From CAYNWK01 sp964400875 (GTDB taxonomy: Bacteria > Chloroflexota > Anaerolineae > Anaerolineales > UBA4823): 42,371 bases of DNA. The notes under the pieces are model-generated. The model was not told where the DNA came from. It saw only the letters and a program-made list of their open reading frames with translations, and ran no database searches. This document shows positions 34,419 through 41,892 of the stretch, piece after piece. Each line of letters begins with the position of its first letter. Position 1 is the first letter of the stretch. A program made the translations under genes and the position numbers. Where the stretch lies: assembly GCA_964400875.1 (NCBI GenBank), contig CAYNWK010000017.1, forward strand, positions 1 through 42,371, given 5' to 3'.

Positions 34419-34697
34419 TCAGCTTCGTTTGCGCGCCCGCATTTCTTGGATCAGGTGCCATGTCGCTCGACCGTCGTCCGAGACAACCTCGCGCCACACA
34501 AATGTCCGGTCGGTAATCTCAGAGAAGATCCACTGAGCGGGTTCCCCGTCGTGTGGATCTCCATCAACGATTATTTCGTCGTCGACCTGGCCGCCCGTGA
34601 GTTTGTACATCTGTCCACTTGTTGGGTTGATCCACACGACCTTCCAATCCGGGGAATCCGCGGCCAGCAGGCTCAACATCCTTCGTCGCGGCGCCAT
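34419..34697 (-). CDS. C-terminal fragment of a DUF1579-like protein
   Basis: A 92-aa ORF starting MAPRRRMLSLL. It resembles only the last half of DUF1579/nitrobindin-like beta-barrel proteins (WKVVWINPTSGQMYKLTGGQ, QWIFSEITDRTFVWREVVS, GRATWHLIQEMRARK), which are usually 140-180 aa. The first half of the barrel is missing, so it is probably a remnant or a cassette-truncated gene; AGAGG before the ATG means it could still be translated. It is the last gene before the array/recombinase junction. Confidence 0.65.
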   Translation of the reverse strand: MAPRRRMLSLLAADSPDWKVVWINPTSGQMYKLTGGQVDDEIIVDGDPHDGEPAQWIFSEITDRTFVWREVVSDDGRATWHLIQEMRARKRS

Positions 34698-34749
34698 CGC
34701 ATCGTCCTCTTGATCGGCAAGCTCCGATTTAATATGAAAACCTACATCC

Positions 34750-34804
34750 GCCTAGCGAAACAGCTTACCTGCCGGGCGTTCTGGCTTGAGCGATACCGTT
34801 GTAT
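34750..34804 (-). other. Possible degenerate attC site
   Basis: On the + strand GCCTAGC (34750-34756) and GTTGTAT (34798-34804) each differ by one base from RYYYAAC and GTTRRRY, 55 nt overall, the size of a short attC. The inner dyad is weak. It sits between two genes exactly where a cassette junction is expected. Confidence 0.4.
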
Positions 34805-34848
34805 AGCGCCTCCTACCTGGTAGGCAGAATAGAGGTGCGGCCCATTGG

Positions 34849-35283
34849 CTACCCGACCTTCGTGTACGTGATGTCAAAGTCGTGTTCCCAACTTGAACCG
34901 TCGCTGCTTTTCTCCCAATGCGCAGTGATCGTGGTTTTGGCGTCGTTGAAGCTGCCCTCAAATTTCTGCGGAAAGCCTGGCGAGATTCTCCACATCTTCC
35001 ACGATTTCGTGTCCAGACTCATCTGGTATACACGCGAGACGCCGCGACCGTCATGATAGAGCACGCCATACTCACCGGAGGAGTCATCCGGACCGATGAT
35101 CCAGCTGCTGTCGCCAAGCCGCTGAATCGCAAAGCCCCCTGCCTCCAGCCAGTCAAAGGTCGCTTCTCCCTGAACAATGTTGAGTGGGTCGCCCGGAAAG
35201 GCAAGCTCCAGTTTCCACCTCCCTACCAGAAGGCCCAGGTTTTCGAGGAGGTCGCTTGAGTTCGGATTCTTGTTAGGGCTCAT
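34849..35283 (-). CDS. DUF1579-like small beta-barrel protein
   Basis: A 144-aa soluble protein with LLVGRWKLELAFPGDP, FDWLEAGGFAIQR, YGVLYHDGRGVSRVYQMS and WEKSSDGSSWEHDFDITYTK, the layout of DUF1579/THAP4-nitrobindin-like barrels that may bind small ligands. No haem-ligand His can be assigned. The start at 35283 is 10 nt after the upstream VOC gene, and the two may be co-translated; the ribosome binding site is weak. The fragment at 34419-34697 is from a related family, so the array holds two members. Confidence 0.8.
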   Translation of the reverse strand: MSPNKNPNSSDLLENLGLLVGRWKLELAFPGDPLNIVQGEATFDWLEAGGFAIQRLGDSSWIIGPDDSSGEYGVLYHDGRGVSRVYQMSLDTKSWKMWRISPGFPQKFEGSFNDAKTTITAHWEKSSDGSSWEHDFDITYTKVG

Positions 35284-35293
35284 GATGATCTAC

Positions 35294-35731
35294 TCATTTT
35301 CTATGCCCCTCTTTTTCCGAATCTCCCTTGAAGATCCACTGAACACCAAACCTGTCATAGAACTGTCCATACATCCCAAAAGGCATTTCATGTAGCTCTT
35401 GAAGTCTTTCTTGTTCAGCTCCGTCCTTGAGTTTGTCAAAAACTGTTTTCAGCTCGTCGTAGGTTCCACCAATAACGAATATTGCATACGTATTGCCTTG
35501 TTTGGGTTCAAATGCAGGAGCAGCCATCCAATCTGTTGCTGAAATATCAATAGCCCCACTTTTTAATTGAGCATTGATATTTCGATCATGTTTTTCTGGT
35601 GGAAATTGAGCTTTCATTGGCGTATCGCCAAGCTTGGTAAGCGTAAGTTCCCCACCAAGGCACTGGTGATAGAAAGTCATTGCCTCTGCACAATTCCCAT
35701 CAAACAGGAGAAACGGAATACAACGTAACAT
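35294..35731 (-). CDS. VOC-family protein, PhnB-like
   Basis: A 145-aa protein of the vicinal oxygen chelate fold, PhnB-like group, with CIPFLLFDGNCAEAMTFYHQ at the start and MPFGMYGQFYDRFGVQWIF at the end. These proteins carry the glyoxalase/bleomycin-resistance fold but often lack a complete metal site; their role is mostly unknown. GGGAGG lies before the ATG. The A/T-richer codon use (many AAA and GAA) stands out from the rest of the window and fits acquisition from elsewhere. Confidence 0.88.
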   Translation of the reverse strand: MLRCIPFLLFDGNCAEAMTFYHQCLGGELTLTKLGDTPMKAQFPPEKHDRNINAQLKSGAIDISATDWMAAPAFEPKQGNTYAIFVIGGTYDELKTVFDKLKDGAEQERLQELHEMPFGMYGQFYDRFGVQWIFKGDSEKEGHRK

Positions 35732-35907
35732 AATTCTACCTCCCTTTCCCTTTTTGAGCCCAGAAGGATTAGAGCCAGGCTGGGGAGACCTTAAATAACC
35801 AAATTTCCCTTATTCCCCGAAGCGCTGAATAATAAAACCGGGAAAGTTGGAAATGGGCGCCCAGGATAACCGAATTCCTTAACGCCCACCCGAGAAGATA
35901 CAGCGTC

Positions 35908-36285
35908 TTAGCTTTCTGATTCGCCCGGGCGTTGAAATAGCTGGTAAAGATAACCGTCCGGTCCCTCAAAAAAGGTCCAGGCGTCTCCATGTGATCCTTG
36001 CTCAACCTCTGAAACGAACTTGACGCCTTTGGCTTCAAGCCCAGCACGAGCCTCGTCAATGTCATCAACATCAAACGCGATTGCAGGACTATTTATCAGC
36101 TGCTGATACCGGTTGCCTGGACCAAAAATCTCGAAGAGTTGTCCATTTGGGAGCTTAAAGATCCCTATCATCCGTTCATCGTCGCGCATGAGCATTTCGA
36201 GCCCGAGATCCTCTCTGAAAAATCGGTTTGTTCGGTCAAAATCAGAGGTCGGCGCGCCAGCCCAAGAGTATCCAAGAATTTTCAT
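35908..36285 (-). CDS. VOC-family (glyoxalase-like) protein
   Basis: A 125-aa single-domain VOC protein with SWAGAPTSDFDRTNRFFRE, GNRYQQLINSPAIAFDVDDI, and WTFFEGPDGYLYQLFQRP with the terminal Glu/Gln region of the fold. Possible roles are small-molecule binding or fosfomycin/bleomycin-type resistance, but no specific family is indicated. GGAG nine nt before the ATG. The 176 nt downstream to the next gene are A/T-rich, with a weak GGGCG/CGCCC stem near 35848-35882 and no clear attC. Confidence 0.85.
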   Translation of the reverse strand: MKILGYSWAGAPTSDFDRTNRFFREDLGLEMLMRDDERMIGIFKLPNGQLFEIFGPGNRYQQLINSPAIAFDVDDIDEARAGLEAKGVKFVSEVEQGSHGDAWTFFEGPDGYLYQLFQRPGESES

Positions 36286-36452
36286 CTCAATTTCTCCGGT
36301 GATCTATTTGTTCATTACAGAGTCCGCCCACGAAATGTCCGCTTGTCGAACGGTTCTGGCTCCGATTGCCGCTTTCACCCGATCCAAGCCAGGCAAATTG
36401 CGCCGCCTCCCCCCCTCGCATATGTGCTCTGCTGGGTGCAATCAACCCACTT

Positions 36453-37120
36453 TCACCGGTCGTCACCCCCCGCCGGCGGAACCGCGCCCGATTTATTTCG
36501 TAAGGATCGCACTAACATCAATACCACGAGCAGATACCACAGCCCTGTGAATAGCCCAACATGCGGAAATCCATGAACATAAGGTGGATCGGGGAAATAG
36601 TAGAAGTTCGCCCCAAACAACATCACGACGGATACCAGCACCCCCGCCCAGCCTACCACCCTCCCGAAGCGAGCATCTCCCATCATGTTGAGCGCGAAAA
36701 GCAAGGTGGCCAGACCAATGAACACATCGAAGGTAACGTCCAGGCCCAGGACTATGTCCCACACTCTGCTCCGGAGCAGATCCGCCAGCTCAGCCTCAGC
36801 CGCCGGCGCCGTCGAATAGTTGATCGCCAGCTGGACCATGATCTCCGCTGTCACCATTGCCCCAGCCAGGGTGTTGCTGATAGCTGCCAGTTCGAGCGAG
36901 GCAGTGCGTCGCCGACTCTCCAGGACGTGCCTCAGAGCCACGCTTGCCACTACCAGGGCAGGCCCGAAGCTGGCTCCCAAAATGACTTGTGGAATACGCG
37001 GCAGAGAAGCCAGTATCAAGACCGGATAGACCAGGCACGCCAGCAAGCCTGAGGCGATGCCGATCTTGATCCACGTATTCAGCACGCCGCGCCCCAATTT
37101 GTCCTCTTGCACATTTTCGA

Positions 37121-37124
<4 letters not shown>
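36453..37124 (-). CDS. Multi-pass membrane protein of unknown function
   Basis: A 223-aa protein with about six hydrophobic helices (roughly residues 18-38, 47-63, 80-98, 125-146, 155-174 and 190-208). No transporter or enzyme signature is visible. The ATG overlaps the stop of the RibD/DHFR-like gene in an ATGA (37121-37124), so the two form a translationally coupled pair, probably one cassette. The C-terminal tail is hydrophilic (KSGAVPPAGGDDR). Confidence 0.8.
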
Positions 37125-37693
<569 letters not shown>

Positions 37694-37710
37694 TATGTCC
37701 TCCTGAAGCG

Positions 37711-37778
37711 AGCTAACGACGGAGTTGAGCCGCTGCGAGGCCGGAGGCCGAGCGGTCGGCTCGAACGATTTATTTTAC
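37711..37778 (-). other. attC-like site with one decayed end
   Basis: On the + strand AGCTAAC (37711-37717) starts an arm that includes GAGTTGAGCCGCTGCGAGGCC. It pairs with the region GGCCGAGCGGTCGGCTCGAAC around a GGA apex. On the - strand the box reads GTTAGCT. The far box (near 37770-37778, ATTTATTTTAC) has lost its consensus. It lies between the VOC gene and the RibD-like gene. Confidence 0.6.
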
Positions 37779-37863
37779 GCCAGTGAATGGCTGTTTGCCA
37801 ACCCGTGTCTCGCCTGCCGCCAGGCAAGTCCAGTTCTACCTGCGCCCATGCAGATACGCCTTG

Positions 37864-38301
37864 TCAGAGTTGCTCGGCGAGCGCGAGGATGATGCCCTCA
37901 GGACCGCGAATGTAGCAGAGCCGGTACATGTCCTCGTATTGGGTGATTTCGCCTATGAGCTCAGCGCCATGGGCGCGCAAGCGCGCCAGGACGTCCTCGA
38001 TGTCGTTGACGGCGAACATGATGCGACGTATGCCCAGGGCGTTCACTGGTGTGTTCTGCGGCTCAGTTCTGACCGCCGCCGGTGCGTGGAACTTGTCCAG
38101 CTCAATCCGACCGTGGCCGTCCGGGGTCCGCATCATCGCGATCTCGGATCGAACGTTCTCAAGTCCAACGAGAAGGTCCACCCCTGGTCCCTCCACCGTC
38201 GTCTCGCTCTCCAGCTCCATACCAAGTTCGACAAAGAAAGCCTTCGCAGCCTCAAGGTCATCGACCACGATGAGAACGTTATCCATTCGCTGAAGCGTCA
38301 T
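37864..38301 (-). CDS. VOC-family (glyoxalase/bleomycin-resistance-like) protein
   Basis: A 145-aa VOC protein with MDNVLIVVDDLEAAKAFFVE, GVDLLVGLENVRSEIAMM, GIRRIMFAVNDIEDVLARL and YRLCYIRGPEGIILALAEQL. The C-terminal Glu of the metal-site strand is in GPEGI. The frame starts at 38316, but GAGGAG five nt before the ATG at 38301 supports the shorter start. It is the single gene between the long attC-like site at 38356-38484 and the one at 37711-37778, as expected of a one-gene cassette. Confidence 0.88.
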   Translation of the reverse strand: MTLQRMDNVLIVVDDLEAAKAFFVELGMELESETTVEGPGVDLLVGLENVRSEIAMMRTPDGHGRIELDKFHAPAAVRTEPQNTPVNALGIRRIMFAVNDIEDVLARLRAHGAELIGEITQYEDMYRLCYIRGPEGIILALAEQL

Positions 38302-38355
38302 GTCAGCTCCTCTCATTTTTGACTGAAAATGCCCGGCACCTGCCGTTCACCTGGC

Positions 38356-38484
38356 GTATAACAGCCCGCGTTACCGGCGGCTGTTGGCACGCAGACTTGC
38401 CCACGAAACGGACAATACCCAAAGCCACGAAAAAAGCCAAAAAGCCGTGTGAATCCAGCCGTCCGCGTGCACGCTGTGTTGGGC
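38356..38484 (-). other. Long, VCR-like attC site
   Basis: On the + strand GTATAAC (38356-38362) and GTTGGGC (38478-38484) bound 129 nt. The two arms match when one is reversed and complemented: AACAGC against AACACAGC, CGCG against CGCG, and GGCGGCTG against GGACGGCTG. The TATAACA-type end and the length recall Vibrio cholerae repeats, though the sequences are otherwise unrelated. It separates the metallo-hydrolase fragment from the VOC gene. Confidence 0.75.
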
Positions 38485-38576
38485 GTTTTTTGCCTTTCGC
38501 AATTTAATCACAAGAAGTGGCTATTAAACGGAACTTCCGCGCCGCGATGCTACCCCTGTCCTGTCTAAAAAAAGTA

Positions 38577-38794
38577 TTAAGCCGCATGACGAGGTCGCCA
38601 CGGCTCGTGCTCGTGCGCGAGCCAGACCAGCTCGGGGTCGAGCGCGCGCACCCGCAGCTGGCCTTCGGTGTGCGGCTCGTCGAGCTCACCGAACCAAACC
38701 GCCACGTCGCCGCCGACGACGACTGGACGCCCGCCGGTCTCGATGACGACCATCTGCGACCCGCGTGTGTGGCCCGGCGCCGGGACGAGCCGGA
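38577..38794 (-). pseudogene. 3' fragment of the metallo-beta-lactamase-fold gene
   Basis: Bases 38585-38794 are identical to 41136-41345, the 3' third of the intact gene at 41128-41760, and similarity continues to about 38561. The fragment encodes only the C-terminal part (RLVPAPGH... to PWRPRHAA) and lacks the HxHxDH metal motif. It begins exactly where the attC-like site 38793-38864 ends. It has no start codon of its own, although an open frame reads through the attC. It is not expected to be functional. Confidence 0.9.
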
Positions 38795-38864
38795 ACAACT
38801 CAATTGTCGCGCAGCATGCCTTCGGGCGGCGCAGGCCGCCCGTCCGCTGCAACCGGTGTTAGCC
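38793..38864 (-). other. attC-like site joined to the gene fragment
   Basis: GTTAGCC on the + strand (38858-38864) forms one box. A perfect apical stem CGGGCGGC/GCCGCCCG (38823-38830 with 38835-38842) has a GCAG loop. The outer arms share AAC, TTG and CAGC blocks once one is complemented. The other box (GAACAAC, 38793-38799) is degenerate where it meets the duplicated gene fragment. Confidence 0.65.
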
Positions 38865-38901
38865 AGCCACACGACACAGGGCTCCAACGAACCAGCCTGA
38901 C

Positions 38902-39402
38902 TCACTCCTGAGGCCTCAGCCACCGACTGCGCCCCGTATCATCCGCAAGCGCCCAAGGCTGCACGTCAGGCGGCTCAACGCCGAGCGCGGTCAAACTGGC
39001 ACACACCTGCTCACCGTGGATGCTCACATGGTGCAGCGCCTGCACCACAACCACGCCAGCATGCGTCTCGTATGCGCCTTTGTCCAGAGTGACGATTCGC
39101 TCCCCGTTAACCGGCTCGCGGAGGAACCGCTGCCACCGATCAGCGATCTCCTCCGCGAGCGTCAGTAGTTTCGACAGATCGTTCGCCGCCTCCTCGTCTA
39201 GCCAGGCGGGCGGCCCGTCATCGAGGCATGCGACGTAGTTAGCGTCAGTGATCACCAAATGATTCAAAGTCGCGAGAATGCTGCCGAAGGAATCCGGCGC
39301 TGGACGCCCCAGCTCCTCAGCGGAAAGAGAGCCACACGCTGCAATCAGCTTCTTCTTGGCCCAAGCGCTATGGCGAAACGCGTCGAGCAATAGCTCGTTC
39401 AT
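38902..39402 (-). CDS. DinB-family protein
   Basis: A 166-aa four-helix-bundle protein with LLLDAFRHSAWAKKKLIAAC, SFGSILATLNHLVITDANYV (first metal-site His in LNHLV) and VVVQALHHVSIHGEQVCASL, the HxxxHxxQ-type third motif. DinB-like enzymes bind a divalent metal and include thiol-dependent transferases; the substrate is unknown. AGGAGGAG directly precedes the ATG, which lies about 28 nt after an attC-like site. Another attC-like site follows its stop by 38 nt, so this is the cleanest single-gene cassette in the array. Confidence 0.9.
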   Translation of the reverse strand: MNELLLDAFRHSAWAKKKLIAACGSLSAEELGRPAPDSFGSILATLNHLVITDANYVACLDDGPPAWLDEEAANDLSKLLTLAEEIADRWQRFLREPVNGERIVTLDKGAYETHAGVVVVQALHHVSIHGEQVCASLTALGVEPPDVQPWALADDTGRSRWLRPQE

Positions 39403-39429
39403 TGCTCCTCCTATGTCTGGCTGCCGATT

Positions 39430-39550
39430 GGCATAAGCTGCCGGGTGGGATGGCTGCGCGGGCTGCTTTCACCCGAACCAGACATGGCTCTACGCCCCGC
39501 GGGTTCGACGGGCGAATAGCCCCTGGTCGGCCTCCATGCGGTTGTTAGGC
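39430..39550 (-). other. attC-like site
   Basis: On the - strand it opens with a perfect GCCTAAC (39550-39544), then has an arm with GCATGG matched by CCATG in the other arm, and closes near GCTTATGC (39438-39431), a mutated GTTATGC type. An alternative shorter end at 39471 (GGTTCGGGT) is possible. The next gene starts 28 nt later. Confidence 0.65.
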
Positions 39551-39620
39551 GGCAGGCATCTTGGTAATGGTGGGTTTCTCAGCACTAACGATTTGGTTAC
39601 CTGCGCCGGGGTGCACGGCC

Positions 39621-40310
39621 TCACGCTTGTTTAGCAGTCAGGTCCTTGTCTTCCATTTCCCAGGCGTGATCAAGCGTGTGATAGGCTGTATGCCGGATCA
39701 GGTATCGGAGCGGCCATTTCGCCACCTTGCCGGCCAACTTGCCCTGGGAGTGGTAGTCCCGAATTTCGTTGCAATAGGCATCGCGATGCGCGTTCAATTC
39801 ATCGTCGGTCAGATTCTCATACTCAGGCGGGAGCAAGCTGAGTTTTTTTTTCGACCAGTCTAGCTCATTGGCAATCACATGACGGACGATGTGGTCCCGA
39901 TCTCGCCCTCCGCCGCGCGGACCCCGCTGCATCTCAGCCGACACGCGCGAACGCACATCATCGAAAAACGCCCAGCACGCCTGCATCAGCGTCAATTCAC
40001 GCTCCAATGATTCGCCTGGGGTGGCTAGCTGGTCGATGCTCGAAAACGCGAACGAAATGCCCCAGAAGTCGGTCGATGGCGTGCCCGGATAACGCTCGAC
40101 CACGTCGACGACCGGGTTGGATGCAAACGAAGAATCCATCCCCGCCAGCTTCGCCACGGTTTTATAACGTGGAATGTAGGAGAGCAAACGTTCGATCGCC
40201 ATCTCCTCGGTCTTTGCCCCGCGCTCGAGACCGGGCCAGTCCGGCGCCACTGCCACCACCTTATTGCCCTTTGGTCCGATTTCTACCATCACCCGAAGAT
40301 GATTATGCAT
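39621..40310 (-). CDS. HicB-like N-terminus fused to a DinB-like domain
   Basis: A 229-aa protein. Residues about 1-60 (VMVEIGPKGNKVVAVAPDWPGL, then AIERLLSYIPRY) resemble the HicB fold of type II antitoxins. The rest is helical, and its C-terminus (KWPLRYLIRHTAYHTLDHAWEMEDK) has the HTAxHxLDH pattern of DinB-like bundles. The frame opens at 40340, but GGAGGAG right before the ATG at 40310 supports the shorter form. It is separated from the S51-like gene by about 120 nt with no attC, so they may share one cassette. The fusion is uncommon in my experience; no toxin partner is nearby. Confidence 0.78.
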   Translation of the reverse strand: MHNHLRVMVEIGPKGNKVVAVAPDWPGLERGAKTEEMAIERLLSYIPRYKTVAKLAGMDSSFASNPVVDVVERYPGTPSTDFWGISFAFSSIDQLATPGESLERELTLMQACWAFFDDVRSRVSAEMQRGPRGGGRDRDHIVRHVIANELDWSKKKLSLLPPEYENLTDDELNAHRDAYCNEIRDYHSQGKLAGKVAKWPLRYLIRHTAYHTLDHAWEMEDKDLTAKQA

Positions 40311-40431
40311 AACTCCTCCAATCACAGTTGTTCCTTCCATCGCTCACCCGAGAGCGAGGGTGGTGGTTGCACTTCTATCTCACGAGAAAAGGTAGCTCAA
40401 TCAACTATGCCATGCTTCTTCGGGCAATTAC

Positions 40432-41103
40432 TTATTCGCGCGTAAACAGTTTCCAATGGCCTTCGGAGACAACTTCGACGACGCCATCGATCACTTTTAT
40501 GGCGGTCTGATCGTCAATCGCGTACCCCGGCACCGCCATGCTGGCGGCCCAACTTTCTGCGTCGGCCATGGAATTGCCCGGCATATCCGGGTGATCCAGG
40601 TGCGGAAAGATCGAAAAGCCAACCATGCCGAGCGTTTCATCGCCACCGGTGGGCGGAGTCCAGCCGACGAAGTCCTCCCCGATATTGGGGGCCATCACCA
40701 TGCTCCCGGCGCTCAGTCCCACGTAGACTGTCTCGAGCGATGGCAAGAGGTCTGCCAGTCCGGACTGCCGCATCCAGTGGCACAGATACAAGGGAGAGCC
40801 GCCATTCACCAGCAGAACGTCAGTCTCCTGGACCATGGGGACCCAAAGCTCTTCATCGAGGCTGGGCAGCGCGGTGAGCTCCAACACTCCCAAGGACTTC
40901 CAACCCAGCTCGCACATGGGGGTGCTGGGTTCTCGTCCGCTGGTGAACCGCCATGCCACAACAGGACCGATCATGGGGAGCGCGTACGCCGCGGTGGGAA
41001 TGCAGAGGGCGCTGGACTCGGCAATGGGTTTGCCCAGTAGCTCGACCAGCGCGTTGTGAATACTGGTGTTTTTGATGCCCGCGGAAGTGAGCAGAAATTT
41101 CAT
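40432..41103 (-). CDS. Peptidase E-like (S51) serine peptidase/type 1 glutamine amidotransferase-like protein
   Basis: A 223-aa cytoplasmic protein of the class I GATase-like fold, with KFLLTSAG at the start, DVLLVNGGSPLYLCHWMRQS and the nucleophile Ser in YVGLSAGSMVM, followed by FPHLDHPDMPGNS. The family cleaves Asp-X dipeptides (peptidase E) or related bonds. Two ATGs overlap; AGGAG is better spaced for the second (41103). It starts about 24 nt after the metallo-hydrolase stop with no attC between, so the two were probably mobilised as a pair. Confidence 0.88.
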   Translation of the reverse strand: MKFLLTSAGIKNTSIHNALVELLGKPIAESSALCIPTAAYALPMIGPVVAWRFTSGREPSTPMCELGWKSLGVLELTALPSLDEELWVPMVQETDVLLVNGGSPLYLCHWMRQSGLADLLPSLETVYVGLSAGSMVMAPNIGEDFVGWTPPTGGDETLGMVGFSIFPHLDHPDMPGNSMADAESWAASMAVPGYAIDDQTAIKVIDGVVEVVSEGHWKLFTRE

Positions 41104-41127
41104 CATGCTCTCCTGGCTAAAAAAGCA

Positions 41128-41760
41128 TTAAGCCTCATGACGAGGTCGCCACGGCTCGTGCTCGTGCGCGAGCCAGACCAGCTCGGGGTCGAGCGCGCGC
41201 ACCCGCAGCTGGCCTTCGGTGTGCGGCTCGTCGAGCTCACCGAACCAAACCGCCACGTCGCCGCCGACGACGACTGGACGCCCGCCGGTCTCGATGACGA
41301 CCATCTGCGACCCGCGTGTGTGGCCCGGCGCCGGGACGAGCCGGAGCCCGGGAAGCAGTTCGAGCTCGCCGTCGACCGGCGCGTACCGCACGCCGGGCGC
41401 ATCGACCCACTCGCGAATAGTGTAGTCGTCCTGGCTGCGCGCGTCGTCGAGCTCCCGACGCTGGACGTAGATCGGCTTGCCGGCGAACAGGTGGTTGCCA
41501 CCACAGTGGTCGAAGTGCAGGTGTGTGTTGACGACGATGTCAATGCCGGCGAGGTCGAAGTCCTGCTTGCTCAGTGGACGGAGGCGGGGATCAAGATCGG
41601 CCACCGCCGGGTGCAGCTCCGTCATGCCGGTATCGACCAGCACACGCACATCGGGATGGTCGATGACGTGCACGTAGACCGGCATCCGCTCGCCCTCGGC
41701 GAGCAGGTCGGCAACGCGGACTGGCGTGATGGTGATTTTCCTTTTTACGGTAAATCTCAT
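41128..41760 (-). CDS. Metallo-beta-lactamase-fold hydrolase (N-acyl homoserine lactonase-like)
   Basis: A 210-aa protein of the metallo-beta-lactamase superfamily. The metal motif HxHxDH is H80-L-H82-F-D84-H85 in NTHLHFDHCGGN, with a third His in APGHTRGSQ and the bridging Asp in VGGDVAVW. The arrangement LLVDTG, HLHFDHCGGN and APGHTxGSQ is typical of AHL lactonases and related lactone or ester hydrolases, though it is shorter than the usual 250-280 aa. It has its own consensus promoter and starts within a few nt of the predicted transcript start. Its 3' third is duplicated at 38577-38794. A quorum-quenching role is possible but unproven. Confidence 0.9.
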   Translation of the reverse strand: MRFTVKRKITITPVRVADLLAEGERMPVYVHVIDHPDVRVLVDTGMTELHPAVADLDPRLRPLSKQDFDLAGIDIVVNTHLHFDHCGGNHLFAGKPIYVQRRELDDARSQDDYTIREWVDAPGVRYAPVDGELELLPGLRLVPAPGHTRGSQMVVIETGGRPVVVGGDVAVWFGELDEPHTEGQLRVRALDPELVWLAHEHEPWRPRHEA

Positions 41761-41767
41761 TTAAGAG

Positions 41768-41796
41768 ATTGTAGAACCTGTGTTCTATTTTGTCAA
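41768..41796 (-). promoter_or_regulatory. Near-consensus leaderless promoter with a palindrome in the spacer
   Basis: On the - strand TTGACA (41796-41791), a 17-nt spacer and TACAAT (41773-41768) lie 7 nt before the ATG at 41760, so the transcript would start at or next to the start codon. The palindrome TAGAAC-N4-GTTCTA (41772-41787) fills the spacer and touches the -10 box, a good place for a repressor. The GAAC-N4-GTTC core recalls the Gram-positive LexA box, but one site proves nothing. Confidence 0.7.
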
Positions 41797-41832
41797 CATA
41801 GAAATAAACTAGATTCCCAGCCTGACGAAGCC

Positions 41833-41892
41833 GCCCAACGGTTTACGTTACTGGCGGCGAATCCCCCACGTCATGTGCGAGCTCCGTTAGGC
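41833..41892 (-). other. Best-preserved attC site, 60 nt
   Basis: Perfect boxes GCCCAAC (41833-41839) and GTTAGGC (41886-41892) on the + strand bound 60 nt. The arms share AACGG and CG blocks in inverted order, as attC folding requires. On the - strand the site starts GCCTAAC, and its TAA is the stop codon of the upstream Imm5-like gene. Confidence 0.85.

Noticed and set aside
36286..36452. An attC between the membrane protein and the VOC gene
   Set aside because: Sequences such as GTCGAACGGTTC recall attC arms, but no pair of boxes and no consistent stem could be drawn.
40311..40431. An attC between the S51-like gene and the HicB/DinB gene
   Set aside because: No GTTRRRY or RYYYAAC pair at suitable spacing and no dyad were found.
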